Shown in pieces: positions 33,339-40,958 of a DNA stretch of 64,000 nt. The position numbers and the translations under genes were made by a program. The notes beneath the pieces are model-generated. The model did no database searches. It saw nothing but the letters and a program-made list of their open reading frames with translations, and had not been told where the DNA came from. This DNA comes from Pseudomonas baetica (GTDB lineage: Bacteria > Pseudomonadota > Gammaproteobacteria > Pseudomonadales > Pseudomonadaceae), in the NCBI RefSeq assembly GCF_019733355.1, contig NZ_JAIHLQ010000021.1, positions 53,774-117,773 of the forward strand, given 5' to 3'. The stretch's first letter is position 1. Each line of letters begins with the position of its first letter.

Positions 33339-35198
33339 ATGACCGACCGCCACGCCAACCGAAATGATTTGTTAAATGTCTTCGCCGGGATTGCCGGTGA
33401 GTTCGATCAGGTCAAACGCCAGATCGATCGCCGGGAAAGTGTCCTCAAGGCTCAGCTGAGGAAGCTTAATGACGCACGCAAGACTTCGCCTTGGCGTGAA
33501 AGCCCGCTTGAGCAGCGTCACCCGTTGCAGGACATGGCTGAGCGCTGTCAGCAGGGGCTCGACAGTCAGCTTGATGCCTGGATCAGGAACGTCGAAAACT
33601 ATGAGCGCAATACTTCGTTTCGCAAGGATTTCGATGACTCGCTACTGATCTTTGTCTACGGCAAGGTCAAAGCTGGAAAATCCTCCCTGGGGAATTATCT
33701 CGCCTACGGGAACTCTGCTCCGGACGCGGCCTTGATCGACAGCGCTTCCCCTCGCCCCGAGTTTTTCTGGCGCGAAAGTACCGGGACTGCGGAAACCATG
33801 TCGGCAGAGTTGATGAGCAAGCAGCGATGCTTTGGCGTCGACGTGGTGGAAGCGACCAGCTCAATCCAGGGTTTCAGGTTGCCGGGTATGACCTGGGTCG
33901 ATTCCCCTGGGGTTCACTCGGTCAACAGCGTCAACGGCCAGTTGGCCGACGACTATGTCGCGTGTGCCGACCTGATCGTATTCCTGAGCAACTCCAGCAG
34001 TCCTGGCCGGCACTCCGATATGAATGAGGTCGTCGGGTTGCTCCAGAAAAAGAAAAATCTCATGGTGCTTATCACTGGCAGTGATGTGATTGAGGAGGAT
34101 GTTGATGACTTGGGTAACTTGGTTAACCAACGGGTAATGAAGGCGCGATCCGATCGTGATGACCAGATTGGTTACGTCGGGTCGGAGCTGGCCAAAATCG
34201 ACCCATCAGCACAATCGCTCCTGAATCAAATCAATATTCACTCGATTTCGGTGCGTTATGCTGAGGAAGGTGGCCCCCAGGAGCAGGCGCAACGCTGGCA
34301 GGACAGTGGGCTGGCCGACTTCGCCGCAGATATTGGCAACATAGCCCGTTCCAGTGGGCTCGCCCTCAAGCGCCAGACACCCTTGAAGAATCTGCAGGCG
34401 TTCTGCCTCAAGCTGGCCGAATCGACGGATCAGCTGGAAAAAGAGCTGGTTGATATCAGAACAGGGCTGAACGCCGCGCGTAAGGACCTGAAACTGAGCG
34501 TCGATCATATTCTGAGCCAGCTCAGAAAAGAATTACCGGGTCAGATCGAAAAGTATGCCGATCAATATGCGATGAACGACCAGGCTTTCTCTGAAGCCTG
34601 CCGTAAGTTGCTCGATCATGCTTTCCAGTATTACGCCAGCGAACTGTGTGATTCGATTGGCCAGAAATTCGAAAACATTGAAATTCACGACCAAGCGGTT
34701 GGACCTGTCGCCCGAGAGGCCCCCCAGTTTTCAGAGCGCGTTGAAAAAATCAAATTCGACTCCCGCCGCAATGAGTCATTCGGCAGGGCGGGCGGGGCAG
34801 GTTTCGGTGCCTGGGGGGGCGCTGAAGGTGGGGCAGCTCTAGGCACTTTGATCATGCCAGGTGTGGGGACGGTCATCGGTGGCCTGATCGGTGGCGCACT
34901 TGGAGCCTGGGCGGGAAACAAGGCTGGGGGCGCGGCGGGAGAATACTTCAATACCAGTGAAGAAATCGAAGTGGCTGTGGGCGACAACCGCGACGAAGTT
35001 TCACTGGGGACCCGCGAACAGTTGCTTGAGCTTGCCGAGAACCGGCTGAATGTCCTGTATGAGCAACTGGACCAATTGTGCTTTATCGACATTGCCGACT
35101 GGTTGAAAAACTTCCACAGCGCATTAAAAGAGATGCGCCAGCACACGCTTACTCAAATTCAGGAAATCGAAAAGGAGCTGTCCCATGGCATTGCCTGA
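33339..35198 (+). CDS. Dynamin-like GTPase B with glycine-zipper segment
   Basis: A 619-residue protein. The P-loop is FVYGKVKAGKSSLGNYL (about 105-121), G3 is TWVDSPGVHS (about 185-194) and LITGSD (about 246) is the G4 position. After helices that contain QLEKELVDIRTGLNAARKDLKLS comes a strongly glycine-rich stretch (GGAGFGAWGGAEGG through GALGAWAGNKAGG, about 485-530) resembling membrane-inserting glycine zippers. The C-terminus returns to coiled coil. This layout fits a membrane-binding bacterial dynamin. It overlaps the next gene by 14 bp. Confidence 0.85.
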   Translation: MTDRHANRNDLLNVFAGIAGEFDQVKRQIDRRESVLKAQLRKLNDARKTSPWRESPLEQRHPLQDMAERCQQGLDSQLDAWIRNVENYERNTSFRKDFDDSLLIFVYGKVKAGKSSLGNYLAYGNSAPDAALIDSASPRPEFFWRESTGTAETMSAELMSKQRCFGVDVVEATSSIQGFRLPGMTWVDSPGVHSVNSVNGQLADDYVACADLIVFLSNSSSPGRHSDMNEVVGLLQKKKNLMVLITGSDVIEEDVDDLGNLVNQRVMKARSDRDDQIGYVGSELAKIDPSAQSLLNQINIHSISVRYAEEGGPQEQAQRWQDSGLADFAADIGNIARSSGLALKRQTPLKNLQAFCLKLAESTDQLEKELVDIRTGLNAARKDLKLSVDHILSQLRKELPGQIEKYADQYAMNDQAFSEACRKLLDHAFQYYASELCDSIGQKFENIEIHDQAVGPVAREAPQFSERVEKIKFDSRRNESFGRAGGAGFGAWGGAEGGAALGTLIMPGVGTVIGGLIGGALGAWAGNKAGGAAGEYFNTSEEIEVAVGDNRDEVSLGTREQLLELAENRLNVLYEQLDQLCFIDIADWLKNFHSALKEMRQHTLTQIQEIEKELSHGIA

Positions 35199-36813
35199 CT
35201 TCGCACGGGTTATCCACACCTATGAACGGGTCAGCACCCCGCTGGGCCGTTGGCTGTCCGAACAACAACGTGATGAGCTGGGAGCCCGGTTGCAGACCAA
35301 GGCTGAGCAGTTACACCCTCGAATCATGGTCTACGGCAACTACAACGCTGGCAAAAGTACCCTGCTCAATGCCTTGATGGGGCGGGCAGATGCCAAGATG
35401 GCGGATCGACCGGAAACGGCCGCGGTAACTGAGTACCGCTGGGGCAATTACACGCTGCTCGACACACCTGGTATCGACGCGCCGATCGAGCATGAAGAGG
35501 TGGCTGAGAACCAGCTGCAAAATAGCGAAGTTGTGTTGTTCGTGGTCGCTGCAGGCGGTGCCACCGACGAAGCGAAAACCTGGGAGCGGCTGGTCGATAT
35601 CGTCGCTTCAGAGCGCCGGTTAATGCTCATCGTCAACAACAAGGCAGGTATTACGGTCGGCGATCGCGATTATGTCGGCATCACCGATCGCCTGCGCATT
35701 CATCTGCAGCGTGCGGCGAGCGAGCGCGGTATTGAAAACATTCTGGACAAGGTCCCGGTGCAATGGGTCAATGCCAGAAGCGCCCTCAAAGGACGACTCG
35801 AAGACAAGGCGCCGCTGGTAAGCGCCAGCGGCATTCTTGACTTGGAGGAGGCGCTGGGTGACTTCCTTGAGCAAAGCGACACCGGGACAATCTTCAAGGC
35901 TTGTCGCAAAGACCTGGTGGTTGCGATCGAACAAGCCAATTTGCGGTTGGTGCAGGCCGGCAATGACCGTCAGGCTGAAGCGCTGACGAAAGCCAAACTG
36001 CAGATTGAAAACGAGCGCAGCCGTCTGACTGCATGCCTAAACGATCACCTGGATCGCGATTGTCGTAGCGCAAAGCAGGCAATTGTCAGTCTGATTACTT
36101 CAGTAGCAGAAGGACAAGTCAGGGGTGACACCAACCAGGCGATGGAAGAGGGGGCGGCAGAAGTTGTCCAGTCTCTGGGCGACAAACTGATGCGCACGCT
36201 GGAGTACGAGCTGCCCAAGACTCAGCAGAGCCTCGGTGAAATCGGTGAGAAACTGGCCGAGTCCACTCTCCGACACGCTGACGCCATGCTGAATGCGGAT
36301 CTGGATGCGCCGCAGGATGCTGGTGAAAGCATCCTGTCGCCAGCCATCAAGGATGCCTTGAAGAAAGTCCCCATGGGTAATGTCAAGGACATGACTGAAC
36401 AGGGAGTGAAAGCGGCACTGGAGCTAGGAAAAGAGTTTCTGCCCAAACTGTTCAAAGGTATTGGCCCCAAGACCATGGGACGCTGGGCCAGTACAGCGGG
36501 TCGCTGGGCGGGGCCTTTGGTACAGGTCGGCGTGGCGTTGTACGACATCTACCAGGCTATTCGTACAGAGAATGCGGAGAAGGCAGCGCAAGCTCGTCGT
36601 ACCAAAGCCATCGACGACTCTGCCAGTTCGTTTGTCCACGATTTGCGTCAGGCCTACCAGTTCCAAATCACTCTGGTGGTTGAGCAGGTATTCAAACCTA
36701 TGGATGAGTGGATCGACGCGCAAAGCCAGGCTCTGGTGCAACAAGACAAGGCCGCAGAGAACGATAGAATTCTGTTCGAACAGGCACTGATTGAACTGCG
36801 CCCGCAAGACTGA
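35185..36813 (+). CDS. Dynamin-like GTPase C
   Basis: A 542-residue protein. The P-loop is YGNYNAGKSTLLNALMG (about 51-67), the G2 region AAVTEYRW, G3 LLDTPGIDAP (about 91-100) and G4 LIVNNKAG (about 150). A long helical part follows, with an amphipathic/hydrophobic region GRWASTAGRWAGPLVQVGVALYDIYQ (given here in outline, about 432-457). Three distinct GTPases in a row suggest a hetero-oligomeric membrane-remodelling machine, as with paired bacterial dynamins. It is the last gene before a 155-bp gap facing the BrxR-like gene. Confidence 0.85.
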   Translation: MALPDFARVIHTYERVSTPLGRWLSEQQRDELGARLQTKAEQLHPRIMVYGNYNAGKSTLLNALMGRADAKMADRPETAAVTEYRWGNYTLLDTPGIDAPIEHEEVAENQLQNSEVVLFVVAAGGATDEAKTWERLVDIVASERRLMLIVNNKAGITVGDRDYVGITDRLRIHLQRAASERGIENILDKVPVQWVNARSALKGRLEDKAPLVSASGILDLEEALGDFLEQSDTGTIFKACRKDLVVAIEQANLRLVQAGNDRQAEALTKAKLQIENERSRLTACLNDHLDRDCRSAKQAIVSLITSVAEGQVRGDTNQAMEEGAAEVVQSLGDKLMRTLEYELPKTQQSLGEIGEKLAESTLRHADAMLNADLDAPQDAGESILSPAIKDALKKVPMGNVKDMTEQGVKAALELGKEFLPKLFKGIGPKTMGRWASTAGRWAGPLVQVGVALYDIYQAIRTENAEKAAQARRTKAIDDSASSFVHDLRQAYQFQITLVVEQVFKPMDEWIDAQSQALVQQDKAAENDRILFEQALIELRPQD

Positions 36814-36968
36814 TCTGGTCCTTAACGCATCTCATCTCAACATTCGCTCCGGACATAGGACGGGGCGAATGCTTCCAGAGTGCCCAGAGTCACGCCTATT
36901 ATTCTTCCCTCTCGGAGGTTCAATTAATTCGTGATGCAGTGCGTCACGAATTAAAATGCCGGGTTGAG

Positions 36969-37841
36969 TCACTCATAAAGCCAAGGCTTCAACTCATCCA
37001 GATTCCTCACCACGATCTGCTGCGCCGCCGCTTTGGGGTCGAGCTTTTTCGGATCGATTTGAAAACGCTGCAACACATACTTGACCAAGGCGCGGCGTGT
37101 CGGAATGATCAGCACGCCATCCTCCATGCCGAAATCGGCTTCGATGATTGCCTTCTGTTCTGGTTTGAGCCTTGAGTCGGGTTCTATGATCACGGCTACC
37201 TTGGTGTTCCAGTCTTCATCCTCGTCGATGAGGTTCTCGGTCTTGCGTTCGTACTCAGGTTTGCCGCGCAGGCGACTCAGCACAAAATCTCGGTATTCAC
37301 GATTCTTCTCGCAATACGCCCGCACATGCCAACGCATACCGGTGTAAATCAGTGTGTGTGGTGCAATCAAGCGAGTTTCTGGAACCGGGTTAGCGAGTGA
37401 AACGTACTCGACTTCAATAACCTCGCTGTCGCGGCATGCCTTAAGCAATGGGCGCAACACTTCAGGTCGAATTGTCCGGTCAGGCACCTCCAGCACCATG
37501 GTGTGGGCATACGCCAAGGCCAACCCTTCCACATGCGGCGCACGGGAATGGGTCTGGTTCAGCAGGTGCAGATAAGCGCTGGCGCTGTCGTCGATGAACA
37601 GTGGTTTGAACTGTTTGCTGGGGACATAGCCCTTCAGCTGCTTGTCATATGTAAGGTTTTTAGGCGCATGTTCGGTGATGTAAGTGTTGATGTCTTTAGA
37701 CGCCTGCTGACGACTGATCCCGAAGCTCTGGATCAGATGCACCGTGGTCAGCCGGCCTTCCCACCAGGCGACGGTCTCGATCAAGCGATAACGAAGTGCC
37801 AAATCCCAACGAACCTGCTTGATGTCTTGATTGCGTTTCAT
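36969..37841 (-). CDS. brxR: BrxR/CapW-like WYL regulator (third of three)
   Basis: A 290-residue protein of the short BrxR/CapW type. The winged HTH has RLIETVAWWEGRLTTVHLI and FGISRQQASKDINTYI (about 18-60), the WYL domain APHTLIYTGMRWHVRAYCEKNREYRDFVLSRL (outline, about 160-195) and the WCX end IIPTRRALVKYVLQRF. BrxR proteins are dimeric repressors of BREX operons encoded next to or ahead of them. Here it is divergent from the BREX genes, with 119 bp between it and the first plus-strand gene. Symbol by family and position. Confidence 0.85.
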   Translation of the reverse strand: MKRNQDIKQVRWDLALRYRLIETVAWWEGRLTTVHLIQSFGISRQQASKDINTYITEHAPKNLTYDKQLKGYVPSKQFKPLFIDDSASAYLHLLNQTHSRAPHVEGLALAYAHTMVLEVPDRTIRPEVLRPLLKACRDSEVIEVEYVSLANPVPETRLIAPHTLIYTGMRWHVRAYCEKNREYRDFVLSRLRGKPEYERKTENLIDEDEDWNTKVAVIIEPDSRLKPEQKAIIEADFGMEDGVLIIPTRRALVKYVLQRFQIDPKKLDPKAAAQQIVVRNLDELKPWLYE

Positions 37842-37866
37842 GACAGCTCCATATGCGTGAATACTT

Positions 37867-37896
37867 TACCTGTATAAGTCTACATTCTATACCTGT
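37867..37896. promoter_or_regulatory. Possible BrxR binding region, direct TACCTGT repeats
   Basis: TACCTGT occurs at 37867-37873 and again at 37890-37896 within the 119-bp gap between brxR and the BREX-side genes. The 23-bp period places both on one DNA face. This is a candidate operator only. Confidence 0.35.
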
Positions 37897-37960
37897 CGTA
37901 AAACACTACATATCCTTGATCTGTCTTCGAGCTCAATCGAACTCACTAAAGGATGTGGAC

Positions 37961-38218
37961 ATGACAATGTCGGATGCTGTTTCGACAGGTGCATTGGTGA
38001 TGATGGGAGCAATCCTGCTGACGCTTGTGCTGCAGTGCCTGAGGTTGCGGGAGCTCTGGAAAATGGCTCTTGGCTGTCAAAAGGGCACGCGCTGGGCACG
38101 GATTTTGGATATGGAAAACTGGGAGCTGCGCTCGGCGCTGCGCGCTGAGAAAGCGCACATCGAGCAGCTGCAAAGAAAGCTGGTGATTTTGCAGGAATTG
38201 ATCCCAGCAGAGGGATAA
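37961..38218 (+). CDS. Small membrane protein ahead of the BREX genes
   Basis: An 85-residue protein with one membrane helix (STGALVMMGAILLTLVLQCLRL, about 8-29), then a helical soluble tail (LRAEKAHIEQLQRKLVILQEL). ATG at 37961 has AAAGGATG upstream; the longer frame is unlikely. It is 11 bp before the ADP-ribosylglycohydrolase gene. Function unknown. Confidence 0.65.
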   Translation: MTMSDAVSTGALVMMGAILLTLVLQCLRLRELWKMALGCQKGTRWARILDMENWELRSALRAEKAHIEQLQRKLVILQELIPAEG

Positions 38219-38229
38219 GGGCGAAGGAT

Positions 38230-39279
38230 ATGAACAGACTTGAACGGATCAAAGGTTGCCTACTGGGCGGTGCAGTCGGCGATGCGTTGGGCGCCACGGT
38301 GGAGTTCCTCGAATGGCCTGCAATCGAAGCTAAATTCGGTTCGCAGGGTATCGTTGATTTTGCCCCTACTTTCGGTATCTCCGGTGTCATCACCGACAAC
38401 ACGCAGATGATGCTATTCACGGCCGAAGGCTTGCTGCGGGCTTATGTGAGAAGTAGTTCACGAGGGATTTGCCATGTTCCCAGCATTATCCACCATGCGT
38501 TGCTGCGCTGGCTGATGACCCAGAATTACCCTCCTGCGATACTAGTCAGCAGGGACGGGTGGTTGATCGAACAGCGAGAACTCTGGTCTTGTCGCGCCCC
38601 TGGCACCACATGTCTCACGGCCCTCAAGGCCACCCAGCGGCTTGGTGCTGTCGCCGAGAACAACAGCAAGGGCTGCGGCGCCTTGATGCGCGTTGCTCCC
38701 TGTGCATTCTTTGCTAACGCCTTTGACTACGCTGCCCAGTCAGGGCGCCTTACTCACGGGCACCCTACAGGCTACCTGACGGCAGGGCTGTTCGCTGACA
38801 TCCTCCAGCGGATGGTCAGGGAGGACAGTCTCGAACATGCAGTTAGCGAAAGCCTGGCCAAATATGGGCAAAAGCCCGGCATGGAAGAAGCTCGCAGCCT
38901 TATCGAGCGTGTGCTGTTTTTCTTCTATGAAGGCTACAAGCCCACCCCGCAACGCATCGGCGAACTCGGTGGCGGTTGGGTCGCTGAAGAAGCGCTGGCA
39001 ATTGGCCTCTGGTGTGCCCTGACGGCGAGCTCGTTCGAGGATGGCGTCATAACAGCGGTGAATCACGGTGGCAACAGCGACGGTTCCGGACTGATCACTG
39101 GACACATACTTGGTGTTCAGTATGGCGCTGCGGCGATTCCTGCTCGGTGGTATGGACAATTGGAACTGCGCGAAGTGATTGCGCAGATTGCCGAGGATAT
39201 TGAGCGCGTTCCGCGTGATTACTGTGGGTATGGCGGAGAGTTCGATCAGCTGATCGAGCAGATGTATCCCGGCGGGTGA
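38230..39279 (+). CDS. ADP-ribosylglycohydrolase-family protein with altered metal motif
   Basis: A 349-residue protein. The start GCLLGGAVGDALGATVEF (about 9-26) is the family's first motif. The usual TDDTQM is TDNTQMMLFTAEGLL here (about 55-69) and the usual HGGDSDSTG is NHGGNSDGSGLITGHILG (about 277-294). Both changes put asparagine where magnesium-binding aspartates are expected, so activity may be altered. The enzymes remove ADP-ribose from proteins or nucleic acid. It lies between brxR and brxA, so it may belong to the BREX locus as an accessory or anti-effector gene. Confidence 0.82.
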   Translation: MNRLERIKGCLLGGAVGDALGATVEFLEWPAIEAKFGSQGIVDFAPTFGISGVITDNTQMMLFTAEGLLRAYVRSSSRGICHVPSIIHHALLRWLMTQNYPPAILVSRDGWLIEQRELWSCRAPGTTCLTALKATQRLGAVAENNSKGCGALMRVAPCAFFANAFDYAAQSGRLTHGHPTGYLTAGLFADILQRMVREDSLEHAVSESLAKYGQKPGMEEARSLIERVLFFFYEGYKPTPQRIGELGGGWVAEEALAIGLWCALTASSFEDGVITAVNHGGNSDGSGLITGHILGVQYGAAAIPARWYGQLELREVIAQIAEDIERVPRDYCGYGGEFDQLIEQMYPGG

Positions 39280-39486
39280 GGGAACTGATGGCGACGCATT
39301 TTCATTTCGCCACTGAGCTATTCGCAGCGTAGGCTTACCAAAGCAAACTCGCTAGGCTGCCCTTTGAAGCCATTTTGAAGTGGCGCAGGCATTTGTCAGG
39401 CATTAATCCTGAGAAACAGCTTTAACCTTATTAAAACCGACAAAAACGGCTAATATCAGCACGTTTTTTTATCGGCAGATTTAGCT

Positions 39487-39690
39487 ATGACTGATCGTTG
39501 GCACAGTGTTGATGAAATTGCCGAACACCTCGGCGTCAGCAAGGACACCGTTTATGCATGGATTGCCAAACGCAGCATGCCAGCCCACAAGGTCGGTCGG
39601 TTGTGGAAGTTCCAGAAGGTTGAGGTGGATACCTGGGTCAAAGCTGGCGGAGCCAGTGACGAATCGCAGCAGGCGCGAAGTGATGGCTGA
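39487..39690 (+). CDS. Small excisionase/MerR-type helix-turn-helix protein
   Basis: A 67-residue protein with SVDEIAEHLGVSKDTVYAWI (7-26) and MPAHKVGRLWKFQKVEVDTWV (31-51), the pattern of the HTH_17/excisionase group. It overlaps brxA by eight bases, so it is the first gene of the BREX core operon and a likely regulator of it, rather than a true excisionase. Confidence 0.82.
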   Translation: MTDRWHSVDEIAEHLGVSKDTVYAWIAKRSMPAHKVGRLWKFQKVEVDTWVKAGGASDESQQARSDG

Positions 39691-40294
39691 GCGTTATCGT
39701 CTTTCTTTCACCACGGGTGGCCTGTTTTTGCAGGAAGCACCGCTGGTTGTGGAGCGCTATCTAACGCTGCGTGATTGGAAGCAAACACGGGAGCAGGTGC
39801 GTGGTGAGAACCTGTTGCAAGTTCGTACAGCGGCTGCTGCGACACGTATCAGTAAGGAGTTGATCGCGCGTCTGGAGCTTTTGGATCCAGAGGAGCTGGA
39901 GTTTTTGGTGGATGGCAGCCTGCGGGAGCAAGGCTACCTTCTGTGGGCTGCAACTTGCCGGCGCTATGCGTTCATCCGCGACTTCGCTCGCGAAGTTCTG
40001 CGCGAGCATTACCTGCTTATGCGCCGCCAACTCACGACAAGCGATTACGATGCCTTCTGCAATGCCAAAGCTTTGTGGCATGCCGAGCTGGATGAACTGG
40101 CTGCGTCCACGCATAGCAAATTGCGACAAAACCTGTTCCGCATGTTGCGGGATGCCGACTTGATCAGCGCACAGCACCAGATTCAGCCTGTGTTGATAAC
40201 TCCAGCGCTGGCCCATTTACTGGTTCGCCACGATAACGAGCAATTGCTGATATTCCCGGCAACTGACCATGAACTTAAAAGGTGGCTGCAATGA
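39683..40294 (+). CDS. brxA: BREX protein BrxA (DUF1819)
   Basis: A 203-residue, all-helical protein: YRLSFTTGGLFLQEAPLVVERYL at the start, followed by RREQGYLLWAATCRRYAFIRDFA-type helices (about 75-100). Size and place as first BREX core gene match BrxA, a DNA-binding component of type I BREX. ATG at 39683 is within the end of the HTH gene; its stop overlaps brxB (ATGA). Confidence 0.9.
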   Translation: MAERYRLSFTTGGLFLQEAPLVVERYLTLRDWKQTREQVRGENLLQVRTAAAATRISKELIARLELLDPEELEFLVDGSLREQGYLLWAATCRRYAFIRDFAREVLREHYLLMRRQLTTSDYDAFCNAKALWHAELDELAASTHSKLRQNLFRMLRDADLISAQHQIQPVLITPALAHLLVRHDNEQLLIFPATDHELKRWLQ

Positions 40295-40947
40295 GCCAAA
40301 AAATCAGTCAGCAGCCGCTGGCAGCCCGCTTTGAACACCTATTGAACGTCATGAGCGGTCAACGCTTTCTGGAAATGAAAGGGCTGAATAATGATCTGCC
40401 GTTCTACATCTGCGAATTCAAGGCGGCTGAAGCCTTTGAGATACAACGCATGCAGCGGCAACTGGTCAACACGTTGGCCGGTCTGCGTATCGATTGTTTG
40501 CAGGGGCGTGGTGTAAAGGTATTGGAAGTCAGCCTGTACGACCTGACCATCGACTTGCTAAAGGCTCGTGAGGGCAGTGACGAAGGTGTCAGCTTGTGGG
40601 AACAGATCCGGGCGGTTGAGCCCGATGTGGAAAAAGAAGGTCTGCTGGAACTTTTGCAGGGTGTATTGGATATCAAGGAACACCTGGTCCCGGCTATTGG
40701 CGAACGTATTGCTCAGGCGGATTACGACGTGCTTTTCCTCTCCGGCATCGGTGAAGTGTTCCCCTATATTCGCTCGCACAACGTACTCAACAATCTGCAA
40801 AGCACGGCCAAGGACAAACCCACGGTGATGTTCTTCCCCGGTGAGTATCGGCATTCGCTGGAACAAGGCGCGTCACTGGAGCTGTTCGGTCTGCTGCACG
40901 ATGACAAGTACTACCGTGCATTCAATATTTTCGAGTCTCAGGTGTAA
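40291..40947 (+). CDS. brxB: BREX protein BrxB (DUF1788)
   Basis: A 218-residue protein with FEHLLNVMSGQRFLEMKGLNNDLPFYIC near the start (residues about 11-38, in outline), VLFLSGIGEVFPYIRSHNVL (about 150-169) and FPGEYRHS, all typical of DUF1788. Required for type I BREX. ATGA overlap with brxA and 11 bp before brxC. Confidence 0.92.
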   Translation: MSQKISQQPLAARFEHLLNVMSGQRFLEMKGLNNDLPFYICEFKAAEAFEIQRMQRQLVNTLAGLRIDCLQGRGVKVLEVSLYDLTIDLLKAREGSDEGVSLWEQIRAVEPDVEKEGLLELLQGVLDIKEHLVPAIGERIAQADYDVLFLSGIGEVFPYIRSHNVLNNLQSTAKDKPTVMFFPGEYRHSLEQGASLELFGLLHDDKYYRAFNIFESQV

Positions 40948-40958
40948 GGAAGCAGTCG

